From contig JAQZCZ010000009.1 in the NCBI GenBank assembly GCA_028751095.1, positions 1-35,370 on the forward strand: a DNA stretch of 35,370 nucleotides. Reading direction: 5' to 3'. The stretch is from Euryarchaeota archaeon Ods01 (GTDB taxonomy: Archaea; Halobacteriota; Halobacteria; Halobacteriales; Halorutilaceae). Below are positions 1 to 7,210 of this stretch, piece after piece. The stretch's first letter is position 1; each line of letters begins with the position of its first letter. The translations under genes were made by a program, and so were the position numbers. A model generated the notes under the pieces. The model saw only the letters and a program-made list of their open reading frames with translations, did not search any database and was not told the origin of the DNA.

Positions 1-1448
1 AAGAACTCCTCTGTCGCCGAGTCTTCCAGACCTTCTTCGTCCGTGACTGTGACCGTAACCGACCATTCGCCGCTCTCCTCGAAGATATGCTCGAAGCTCT
101 CGACCTCCGCGCCGAATCCGTTGCCTTCTTCGGACCGCAAGCTCCAGTCGTAGCTCTCTATCGGAGCCGTTCCTTCAGAACTCGATGAGCCGTCGAAAGA
201 GACTACCTCGTCTACCACAGGGGAGACGGGCGTCATGTCGAACGAGGCTGTCGGCGGCACCTCTTCGAGTTCCCCGAGCGCACGGACTCCTTCGACAGAC
301 GGTATGTAGGCGGTGCCTTCGGCAACCGTCGGACCTCCGTAGGGAATAACGGAGACGCCAAGAACCTCGTCGTCATCGTCGTCCTGTTCGACCTGTTCCT
401 GTCCGACGACGTACTCGCCGACTACCTCGCCGTCGGATGGGTCAACCGCGAGTAACGTCACCTTCGCTTCGTCGTCTACCGCGCCGTACAGGAGACCGTC
501 GACTACGACGGGGGCACCGATGAACTCGCCGTCGAACTCGACGTTCCAGTCTACGTTCCCGTCGTTCGAAAGGTCGACCGAGTAAATGAATCCGGAGTCG
601 GTTCCGACGTACATACTGCCGTTGTGTATCGCCGGTCCTCCGACGATATCCCCGCGGACCACCTGCGACCAACGGTCAACGCCGTTACGGAGACGTTGCG
701 TATGTATAGCGCTCCCGCCGACCGCGTACACTCGCGTTCCTTCGACTGTAACCTCATCCATCGAGCCGCCGACGTAGCTCGGTCCGTTCCATGCTTCGTC
801 GCCCGAGATACGGTCGTAGGCGAATACGAGGGCACCGTCGGCGAAGATAACCTTGTCGTCGGCGACGAGCGGACTCATCTCTGCCGCGACGCGCGTTTCG
901 ACGTTCCAGTTCTCTTCTCCTTCGAGGATATCGAGGCAGTAGTACCGGTTCTCGGTCCCGAACAGAACCTCAAGCTCGGTAACCATCGGTGAGGTCGTCA
1001 CGCCGCCGTCGACGCTCACCGACCACTCCTCTTCGCCCGTAATCTCGTCGACTGCGACGAACTCCTCGTCGTCCGTTCCGGCGTACACCGTTCCGTCTCT
1101 GACGCCGGGCGGCGCTTCTACCACCCCGTCGGTCTCGTGTTCCCATACCTCGTCTCCCGTATGCGCGTCGATAGCACGTAAGCCGTCCTCCGTGCCGAAG
1201 TAGAGGTTTCCGTCGTTAGCCACAGGGACGGTTTCCGGCTGAACTTCCGACTTCCACATCTCCTCGACCTCGTTGAGTTCGGGTAGTCGGACCCCGTTTG
1301 GGTTGTTGCGCGTTCTTTCGGCGTTATACGGATAGAGTCCCCAACCGCGGTCCTCGCCCGCCTGAGCGAGAGCGCGCTCCACACCCGAGTAGGAAAGAGC
1401 CGAGCCGGCGGCAAGCGCGCCTATGAAACCGCGTCTGTTGATATCCAT
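1..1448 (-). CDS. Tat-exported PQQ-like beta-propeller protein with C-terminal PKD domain (3' end outside window)
   Basis: Reading leftwards from ATG at 1448, the frame stays open to the window edge (482 codons), so the C-terminus is missing. The N-terminus reads MDINRRGFIGALAAG, a twin-arginine signal, with an AxA-type site near residue 27 (ALAQA). Residues about 55-385 hold repeated blade motifs such as LYFGTEDGLRAIDAHTG and VYAGTDDEEFVAVDEITG, typical of PQQ/BamB-like propellers. Residues about 405-482 look like a PKD domain (SFDGSSSSEG, IESYDW, WSVTVTVTDEEG). The protein is therefore probably exported folded and sits at the cell surface. I cannot assign an enzyme activity: most haloarchaeal relatives are not shown to bind PQQ. 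A Tat protein with PKD could carry a C-terminal sorting anchor beyond the edge. Confidence 0.85.
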   Translation of the reverse strand, partial: MDINRRGFIGALAAGSALSYSGVERALAQAGEDRGWGLYPYNAERTRNNPNGVRLPELNEVEEMWKSEVQPETVPVANDGNLYFGTEDGLRAIDAHTGDEVWEHETDGVVEAPPGVRDGTVYAGTDDEEFVAVDEITGEEEWSVSVDGGVTTSPMVTELEVLFGTENRYYCLDILEGEENWNVETRVAAEMSPLVADDKVIFADGALVFAYDRISGDEAWNGPSYVGGSMDEVTVEGTRVYAVGGSAIHTQRLRNGVDRWSQVVRGDIVGGPAIHNGSMYVGTDSGFIYSVDLSNDGNVDWNVEFDGEFIGAPVVVDGLLYGAVDDEAKVTLLAVDPSDGEVVGEYVVGQEQVEQDDDDDEVLGVSVIPYGGPTVAEGTAYIPSVEGVRALGELEEVPPTASFDMTPVSPVVDEVVSFDGSSSSEGTAPIESYDWSLRSEEGNGFGAEVESFEHIFEESGEWSVTVTVTDEEGLEDSATEEF

Positions 1449-1487
1449 AATGTCAGGCTTCTTTAATGTCTCCTACCGTCGCGCGAG

Positions 1488-1494
1488 TATATAA
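1488..1494 (-). promoter_or_regulatory. TATA box for the propeller gene
   Basis: TTATATA on the minus strand lies about 40 nt before the ATG at 1448, which would leave a leader of roughly 14 nt. It stands back to back with the plus-strand box at 1519. Confidence 0.6.
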
Positions 1495-1518
1495 CTTGTG
1501 TCACCTGCGCGTCCTCAG

Positions 1519-1525
1519 CTATAAG
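1519..1525 (+). promoter_or_regulatory. TATA box for the alpha/beta hydrolase
   Basis: CTATAAG is centred 27 nt before the ATG at 1549, the spacing expected for a leaderless archaeal transcript. Confidence 0.6.
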
Positions 1526-1548
1526 ACGGACGCGCGGGAAGGACGCGT

Positions 1549-2415
1549 ATGGAAGAGATACGTATAGAGACGCCGACCCTCGACTTCGACGCCCTCCGCG
1601 CAGGGGACGGAGACCGTTACGCCGTTCTTTTCCACGGCTTTCCTGACGACCCGCGCGGATTCGCTCCGCTGATGGAGAGGCTCGCAGACGCGGGATACAC
1701 TGCCGTAGCGCCATACATGCGCGGGTACGGCGGAACCGCGACGCCGCCGCTTGAGCCGTCGAACTACTCGGTGACCGCGCTCGGTAGCGACGTTATCTCC
1801 GTCCTGAACGCCCTCGACGCCGACGACCCGCTCGTCGTAGGACACGACTGGGGCGCTGTCGCCGTTACCGCCGTCTCGCGTCTCGACCCGTCCCTCATCG
1901 GCGAGGCGGTCGTCGCCGCCGTCCCGCCGAACATCGTCGAAGCCTTCGACGAGTATCCATCGCAGGTCATGCGTAGCTGGTACATGACATTCTTCCAGAT
2001 TCCTGGACTCGCCGAGGAGACGTTACGGCGCGACGACTTCGCCTTAATCGAGCGTCTCTGGAGCGCGTGGTCGCCCGACTGGGACTACGGCGAGCGCGTC
2101 GAGGAAGTCAAGGAGACGTTCCGCGAGGGCGACACCGTCGAGGCGTCGCTTCTCTACTACCGCGCCTTCTTCGACGACGTTCTCTCACGTCCCCCGGGTT
2201 CGATGCTCGTACAGGGAATAGATGTGCCAACGCTCCTCGTCGCCGGAAGAAACGACGGCTGTATAACCTCCGCCGCGTTTGAGGAAGCGACCGACTGCTA
2301 CGACGCGCGCGCCGAACTTGAGGTTGTCAACGGGGCGGGACATTTCGTCCACGCCGAGAAGCCCGACGAGGTCGCAGACCGTATCTTTGAGTTCGTCGGT
2401 GTGACGGATGTCTGA
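1549..2415 (+). CDS. alpha/beta-hydrolase, epoxide hydrolase / haloalkane dehalogenase-like
   Basis: This 288-residue protein has the oxyanion-hole motif HGFP at 29-32 and the nucleophile elbow VGHDWGA at 97-103. The nucleophile is Asp100, as in epoxide hydrolases and haloalkane dehalogenases, rather than the Ser of esterases. A cap region follows, then GRNDGC (candidate acid) and GAGHFVHAEKP with the catalytic His near the C-terminus. It is predicted to be a cytosolic hydrolase acting through an ester intermediate on Asp; the substrate is unknown. The gene stands alone: a divergent gene lies upstream and a minus-strand tRNA downstream. No signal peptide is seen. Confidence is high for the fold and moderate for the reaction class. 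Confidence 0.85.
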   Translation: MEEIRIETPTLDFDALRAGDGDRYAVLFHGFPDDPRGFAPLMERLADAGYTAVAPYMRGYGGTATPPLEPSNYSVTALGSDVISVLNALDADDPLVVGHDWGAVAVTAVSRLDPSLIGEAVVAAVPPNIVEAFDEYPSQVMRSWYMTFFQIPGLAEETLRRDDFALIERLWSAWSPDWDYGERVEEVKETFREGDTVEASLLYYRAFFDDVLSRPPGSMLVQGIDVPTLLVAGRNDGCITSAAFEEATDCYDARAELEVVNGAGHFVHAEKPDEVADRIFEFVGVTDV

Positions 2416-2452
2416 CTCAGGTTTAAGTTTCGGACGGTCAATCTTCCGTCAG

Positions 2453-2570
2453 TGGGTATGTGAGGATTCGAACCTCAGTCCATCCGGACGGGATGTCGAG
2501 GATGCGCCGCGCGGACCCGCATCCTGCCGGACCTCCCTCCGGTCGTTCTGCCGGACTGAACTACATACCC
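2453..2570 (-). tRNA. interrupted tRNA gene, isotype unresolved
   Basis: Minus-strand cloverleaf parts are clear. The acceptor stem is GGGTATG (2570-2564) with CATACCC (2460-2454) and discriminator A at 2453. The D arm is GTTC-AGTCCGGCA-GAAC. The T arm is TGAGG-TTCGAAT-CCTCA (2477-2461). Between D and T arms lie about 67 nt, so roughly 44 nt of intron is implied. The insert holds a strong hairpin, AGGATGCG with CGCATCCT. Pairing CCGG with CCGG as the anticodon stem gives a normal 74-nt tRNA only if the intron follows position 31 or 32; the loop is then ATCCCGT with anticodon CCC (Gly). No canonical bulge-helix-bulge was found at those sites, and the acceptor and D arm look more like archaeal Arg or Lys tRNAs. 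The gene could also be a degenerate tRNA. CCA is not encoded. Confidence 0.75.
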
Positions 2571-2613
2571 ATTCGGTCTTACCCACCCGTTCCCACCCCC
2601 TTAGTCTTTCCCC

Positions 2614-3255
2614 ATGACAGAGGAAGCAGTACGACGACAGTTCGACGAGTTCATCGACAGAATGCGTAGGTACGTTATAGAGGAGGTACAGCCTCTCAAC
2701 GCGGTTGGTCTGCCGTCCTTCATCGGGAAGCCGACACGACGCGCTACGCTTCCCGTCGCGCGGACCGAGGTCGACTCAGTCGGGCGGTCTTTCGAGCGTA
2801 AGTTCCGTATAGTCGCCGACTGTGCCGCCGACGGACGTGTCGAAGAACGCGTAGACGACTACCTTGCCGCCGATGTGTTCTACGTCAACTACTACGGTCC
2901 CGAGGAACGCAGAGAAGAGATGGCGGATGACCTCAGGGAACGTCTACACCGGATGACAAAAGCGGTTGAGCCTATGGCTGAGAGCGACCGAGACGGATTC
3001 TGGGAAGCCGTTGTCAACGCGTACGAACGCAAGGAGGCACACGACGCCCTCAACGGATGCTTCGACTACGCGGAGACGGCACGTAGGTACGAGGAAGGCG
3101 TCAAGCTAACCCTGACGCTCGACGTAGGACCGTTGAGCAAGACCGTCGACTACACGGGCGAAGCCGTCCGTGTCTTAGAGGTCTGTGAGAAACGTCTAAG
3201 TGACGAGGTCTACGCCGAAACCGACGAAGCGTTCGACCGTCTCAAGGACGGCTGA
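2614..3255 (+). CDS. uncharacterised acidic cytosolic protein
   Basis: A 213-residue reading frame with haloarchaeal composition (many D, E and R). I recognise no family. It seems largely helical with mixed beta, has no signal or membrane segment, and contains two Cys (about residues 70 and 148) that do not form a metal motif. The start is ATG at 2614, 43 nt past the tRNA 5' end on the other strand; no convincing TATA box sits 27 nt upstream. Its 3' end overlaps the convergent winged-helix gene by 14 bp. Codon use matches the neighbours, so I take it as a real gene of unknown function. Confidence 0.7.
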   Translation: MTEEAVRRQFDEFIDRMRRYVIEEVQPLNAVGLPSFIGKPTRRATLPVARTEVDSVGRSFERKFRIVADCAADGRVEERVDDYLAADVFYVNYYGPEERREEMADDLRERLHRMTKAVEPMAESDRDGFWEAVVNAYERKEAHDALNGCFDYAETARRYEEGVKLTLTLDVGPLSKTVDYTGEAVRVLEVCEKRLSDEVYAETDEAFDRLKDG

Positions 3256-3469
3256 CTTCGTATATCTCCTCGCCCGCGTGTTCGTGCTTCTCTACCATTT
3301 CGCGCTCCTCCAGAACGGCGAGCGCGTAGACCGCCTCCTCCTCCGATAGGTACGTCTCTTCAGTCAGTTCGTTCTGCGTGAACGGACCGCGTTTCTCCAG
3401 CACAACGAAGACGAGCTTTGCGTCACACGGCAGGTCACGAACCTGCTCCTCGAAAGCCGCCGAGTCCAT
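3242..3469 (-). CDS. small winged-helix (MarR/TrmB-type) DNA-binding protein
   Basis: Starting at the internal ATG at 3469 gives a 75-residue protein beginning MDSAAFEEQV. It reads as one winged helix: KLVFVVLEKRGPFTQNEL, then a recognition-helix region (SEEEAVYALAVLEERE) and a beta wing (MVEKHEHAGEEIYEVS). An upstream extension to 3592 would run into the carotenoid oxygenase gene and has a low-complexity non-conserved look, so I prefer the short form. The 28-nt gap upstream holds TTTAATAG on the minus strand, a possible box A. It could regulate the adjacent oxygenase gene, but that is inference from position only. Confidence 0.65.
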   Translation of the reverse strand: MDSAAFEEQVRDLPCDAKLVFVVLEKRGPFTQNELTEETYLSEEEAVYALAVLEEREMVEKHEHAGEEIYEVSRP

Positions 3470-3497
3470 ATCTGATACCAGTTCGGGTTCCTCCCTA

Positions 3498-4919
3498 TTA
3501 AACTCGTCGTCGGTAGAAGTCGCCGTGGAAGCCGTGAGGAACGGGGCGGTCCACGCGGCACCGTGCGACCTCTTCGAGTCCCTTGGCGTCAAGGACGAGT
3601 AGAAACGACGACTCCTCGGCGGGTTCGAGGACTACTGACAGGATGACGCCTTCGTCTTCTTCCGTGCCCTCGGGGTTAGGTACGAAGACAGGTTCGCTCG
3701 GATACGTCGCGTCTTCCTCCCATACCGTCGTCCCGTGTTCGACGGCGTCGAACTTTACGAGCCGGTTCGGGAACTCCTCCGGAGGACTGTTACGGTGACC
3801 GACTCCGTAGGCGTACCTGTACGCGCGTCCCTCGCGGTCGTCCCTTAGACGCGGAAGTTCGAAGGAGGTGTCGTGTAGGGTTTCGCCTGTAACAGTCTCG
3901 TCCTCGGTGTCCAGTCTGTAACGGCGTATCTCGGCGGCTGGCATACCGACGGGCGGTTCGCCGTGTAACGATTCGAGATATAGGTCTTCGACCACCGAAG
4001 CGTCCTCGTAAGCCGCGATATCGAGGACGACCTCCTCTCCCTCGTCGTACGCGTTTATGTGGTGGAAGGCGAAGAAGGCGGGCTCTTCCGGTGAGGCGAC
4101 GACCTCACCGTCCTCGCGGTCGATGACGACGAAACGCGTACCGCGGTCGGGCTTCCACCGGTACGACTCCGCGACGGTACCGTCTCCGAAACGTATCCGA
4201 AGCGGGTTCACGACGAACGGAAACTCGACAAGGACGACGTAACGCCGTGTCATACCGAAGCTGTGCATGTACGCCGGACGGTCGCGCTCCAGCTCCGCGA
4301 TGACTTCGCGGTCGACTCCCTCGTCATTCTCGACGTAGACGCGGTACTCGCTCTTCCTTCCGAAACGCGTCACGTAGTTCACACGCTCGCCTGTCTCGGG
4401 GTCTACGTGCGGATGCGGCGTCGTTAGCTCACCGAGGTCGTCGAGTTCGTCCGGCACGTTGACCGTCTCCAGCGTTTCGGGGTCGAACTCGACGGGCATC
4501 GTCGTCTCGGTCACAGCCTCGAAGCTGTCGCCCTTGCGTACGACGTTAACGCTCGCGTTGTCGGTCGGCTCGGGCGCGGTGAAGTAAGAGAAGAAACGTC
4601 CGAAGACGCCTGCGCACGGGTCGGTGGCGAACTCACTTCGGCGTATCTCGCCCTCTCTCATACCCTCGTATGCCGCTGTCCGCAGGAACCGCGCCGTATA
4701 CTTCACCTCGCCCTCCGCACCGTCGAACCCGAAACGGTGGAGCATCGCCATCCCGTCGAACCAGTGGTTCACCGACGCGCCGCCGTTCTCGTACATCGCG
4801 GGACCGTTCCGTATGAGGCTCCCTTCGAGCCAGTCAGGAAGGGTGCCGTCGACCTCCACGGGGGCGTCCACGACCTCGTCCGACTCGTCGAGGGACTCGA
4901 ATCCGAGGCGGTAGTCCAT
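3498..4919 (-). CDS. carotenoid cleavage oxygenase (RPE65/CCO family)
   Basis: At 473 residues this matches the usual length of carotenoid oxygenases, seven-bladed propellers with a non-haem iron held by four His. The N-terminal signature GTLPDWLEGSLIRNGPAMYE (residues 26-45) is typical. Candidate iron ligands lie in PHPHVDP, YMHSFGM, FFAFHHINAY and the C-terminal PHGFHGDF. These enzymes cleave a carotenoid double bond with O2 to give apocarotenals. Retinal from beta-carotene is the likely product in a halophile, but the substrate cannot be read from sequence. Other carotenoid genes lie 14-18 kb away (19134-23308). No rhodopsin gene or Brp/Blh-type enzyme is in the window. Confidence 0.9.
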   Translation of the reverse strand: MDYRLGFESLDESDEVVDAPVEVDGTLPDWLEGSLIRNGPAMYENGGASVNHWFDGMAMLHRFGFDGAEGEVKYTARFLRTAAYEGMREGEIRRSEFATDPCAGVFGRFFSYFTAPEPTDNASVNVVRKGDSFEAVTETTMPVEFDPETLETVNVPDELDDLGELTTPHPHVDPETGERVNYVTRFGRKSEYRVYVENDEGVDREVIAELERDRPAYMHSFGMTRRYVVLVEFPFVVNPLRIRFGDGTVAESYRWKPDRGTRFVVIDREDGEVVASPEEPAFFAFHHINAYDEGEEVVLDIAAYEDASVVEDLYLESLHGEPPVGMPAAEIRRYRLDTEDETVTGETLHDTSFELPRLRDDREGRAYRYAYGVGHRNSPPEEFPNRLVKFDAVEHGTTVWEEDATYPSEPVFVPNPEGTEEDEGVILSVVLEPAEESSFLLVLDAKGLEEVARCRVDRPVPHGFHGDFYRRRV

Positions 4920-4940
4920 GCGCCTGCTACGGTGCCGCCC

Positions 4941-4948
4941 CGCAAAAG
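4941..4948 (-). promoter_or_regulatory. CTTTTGCG-type box A for the carotenoid oxygenase gene
   Basis: CTTTTGCG on the minus strand is centred about 26 nt before the ATG at 4919. The same octamer lies 28 nt before the SRP RNA 5' end at 30048. Confidence 0.5.
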
Positions 4949-4958
4949 CCTTCGGCGG

Positions 4959-5585
4959 TTACGGACCGAGACGCGCGTAGTAGTTGCCGTCGCTCTCCCA
5001 GACGGTTCCGTCGAGCGCCGAATCCGTGACGAGAGACTCGAAGCCGTCGCGGTCGTAGATATGGTAGTAACGGTCACGTTCCTCGTCGCCGCGTTTCCAC
5101 GGAACGTAGAAGTCGCCTCCCGACGCGCGTATCTCATCGCGTACGCCGTCGAACTTGGGATGTTCGATAGCCCAGACCGAGACGAGCGCCTCGGCATCGT
5201 CGCGCAGGACCCGCGCTATTTCGTCGAGTGCCGAGAGGCGTCCGTCGCGCGAGGGGAGATGGTGGAGCGCGGCGACGCACAGAACGCAGTCGGCGGACGA
5301 GTCGGCGAAAGGAAGCGCCGACAGGTCGCCACGGACAACGGGCGCGTCGCAGAGTTCGAGCATCGAGCGCGAGAAGTCCAAGCCCACCGCCTCGTCGAAA
5401 CGTTCGCGTAGGGGGGCGAGATGGCGTCCGTTTCCGCATCCGAGGTCAAGCGCCGTCGTGCCGCCGCGTCCTTCGATAAACTCGGCAACATCCTCCCACG
5501 GTTCGGCGCGGGTTTCGTCGAAAGACGACGCTATTGCGTCGAAGGTTTCGCGTAGCCGTTCCTTCTCGTTGTCCGTGTCGGTCAC
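4959..5585 (-). CDS. Trm9/ALKBH8-like SAM-dependent tRNA methyltransferase
   Basis: The best start is GTG at 5585, overlapping the mutL stop as GTGA, giving 208 residues. Class I methyltransferase motif I is ALDLGCGNG at 45-53. The segment before it (FDAIASSFDETRAEPWEDV) and the later VWAIEHPKF and RYYHIYDRDGFESL closely follow the Trm9/ALKBH8 branch, which methylates the carboxymethyl group on wobble uridine. In H. volcanii such enzymes work with the small activator Trm112; no Trm112 gene is in this window. Co-expression with mutS-mutL is implied by the overlap. An alternative is a generic Methyltransf_11 enzyme on a small molecule. Confidence 0.75.
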   Translation of the reverse strand: MTDTDNEKERLRETFDAIASSFDETRAEPWEDVAEFIEGRGGTTALDLGCGNGRHLAPLRERFDEAVGLDFSRSMLELCDAPVVRGDLSALPFADSSADCVLCVAALHHLPSRDGRLSALDEIARVLRDDAEALVSVWAIEHPKFDGVRDEIRASGGDFYVPWKRGDEERDRYYHIYDRDGFESLVTDSALDGTVWESDGNYYARLGP

Positions 5586-7210
5586 AGACGCACCTCGCCG
5601 CGTTCGAAGCCTTCGGCGATACGGCGCTCGTTGACCGACAGGACCGTCGGTCTTCCGTGCGGACACGCGAAGGGCTGTTCGCAGTCGCCGAGCGCGCGGA
5701 CAAGCGATGTCGCCTCTTCGCGGCCGAGTTCGTCGCCCGCCTTGAGCGACGGATGACAGGCAACGTCCTTCAGAATCTCGTCGCGTAGGTCAACCTCCTC
5801 TCCCGCGACGAATCTGTCGAGAACATCGTGGACGAGTTCGGTGTCACCGGCACGTCCCATCGGAGCGGGGACGCCGCGGACGCGGTACATTCCTCCGCCG
5901 AACTCCTCGACACGGAAGCCGTTCGCGTGCAACGCGTCGGCGCGCTCCTCGACGACCGCCGCCTCCTCGGGCGATAGCTCGACCGTTACCGCCTCGTCGA
6001 GTTCGGTGGACGGCACCGTCCCGTTGAACTCGGCGCGCAGTTCCTCGTAGTTGACGCGTTCATGCGCGGCGTGCTGGTCGATTACGAGTAGGTCGTCGTC
6101 CGATTCGCACAGAAGATACAGGTCGCGGAACTGTCCGATGACCTCGGCGTCCGCAAACGCGGAGTCGCCCGACGTTTCGAGTTCATCGACGGGCGCGTCT
6201 AGGTCGAGAGCCTCGCGCCGCGTCAGGTCTTCGTTGGTCAACGCGTCGCGTACCGCCGCCGAGACGGCGCGTCGTACGGCGTCCTCGTCGGCGAAACGGA
6301 CCTCCTTCTTCGCCGGATGGACGTTGACATCGACGCGTTCGGGCGGGACATCGACGGTCACGACGGCGACGGGGTAACGGTCCTTCGGAAGGAGCGTTCC
6401 GTATCCATCGACCGTGGCACCCCTTACCGTCTCGTCGTCAAGGGCGCGTCCGTTTACCCCGGTGTAGACGTGGCGTCTCTCCGAACGCGTCACGGATGGC
6501 TGTACGAGAGCGCCTTCGACGGAGATGCGTCCGTCCTCGTGTGAGAAACGCACCGCCCGACTCGCTATATCGCGTCGGTAGACGGCGTAGAGAGCGTCAA
6601 CGGGGTCGCCCGAACCCGGCGTAGACAGAACTTCGCGTCCGTCGTGTTCGAGCGTGAACGCGACGCCGGGACGCGCAAGAGCGTAACGCGTCACGAGACG
6701 CGATACGCGGCGGAACTCGCGTTCAGCCGACGAAAGGGCGGCGCGGCGTGCGGGCGTCTTCTCGAACAGGCGCGCCACCTCGACCGTCGTTCCGCGGGCG
6801 CGACCCGTCTCATCGACGCGCTCACCGTCGGTTCCTACGCCCGTAACGACACGTGTCGCGCCGACGCCGTCCGACTTCGTCACCATCTCGACGCGCGCGA
6901 CACGCGCTATACTCGGAAGCGCCTCGCCGCGGAAGCCGAGCGTCTCGACGCGCGATACGTCCTCCGCGCCGTCTATCTTGCTCGTCGCGTGGCGTTCGAA
7001 CGCACGTACGGCGTTGTCGCGGTCCATCCCGCTCCCATCGTCTGCGACACGAACCCTCTCCTTCCCGCCGTTCTCGACCTCTATCCCGACCGACTCCGCG
7101 CCAGCGTCGAGCGCGTTTTCGACTAGTTCCTTGACGATGCTCGCGGGGTTCTCGACGACCTCTCCCGCGGCGATAAGCTCGACCGTTTCGTCGTCGAGTT
7201 TACGTATCAT
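5582..7210 (-). CDS. mutL: DNA mismatch repair protein MutL with latent endonuclease motif
   Basis: 542 residues. The N-terminal GHKL ATPase has ENALDAGA (31-38), DDGSGM (57-62), ATSK (75-78) and GFRGEAL (92-98). The C-terminal dimerisation domain carries [12 protein letters not shown] at 378-389, which fits DQHA(X)2E(X)4E, plus ACHPSLK (about 484) and CPHGRP (516-521). These mark a MutL-alpha-type nicking endonuclease, as in organisms without MutH/Dam strand discrimination. The start overlaps the mutS 3' end by 11 bp and the stop overlaps the methyltransferase start, so the three genes should be one transcript. The near absence of GATC in this genome segment also fits a non-Dam repair mode. 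Confidence 0.97.
   Translation of the reverse strand: MIRKLDDETVELIAAGEVVENPASIVKELVENALDAGAESVGIEVENGGKERVRVADDGSGMDRDNAVRAFERHATSKIDGAEDVSRVETLGFRGEALPSIARVARVEMVTKSDGVGATRVVTGVGTDGERVDETGRARGTTVEVARLFEKTPARRAALSSAEREFRRVSRLVTRYALARPGVAFTLEHDGREVLSTPGSGDPVDALYAVYRRDIASRAVRFSHEDGRISVEGALVQPSVTRSERRHVYTGVNGRALDDETVRGATVDGYGTLLPKDRYPVAVVTVDVPPERVDVNVHPAKKEVRFADEDAVRRAVSAAVRDALTNEDLTRREALDLDAPVDELETSGDSAFADAEVIGQFRDLYLLCESDDDLLVIDQHAAHERVNYEELRAEFNGTVPSTELDEAVTVELSPEEAAVVEERADALHANGFRVEEFGGGMYRVRGVPAPMGRAGDTELVHDVLDRFVAGEEVDLRDEILKDVACHPSLKAGDELGREEATSLVRALGDCEQPFACPHGRPTVLSVNERRIAEGFERGEVRL

Noticed and set aside
2453-2570. tRNA-Trp or elongator tRNA-Met with the usual haloarchaeal intron
   Set aside because: No CCA occurs in the minus-strand anticodon region, and no CAT follows a U33.
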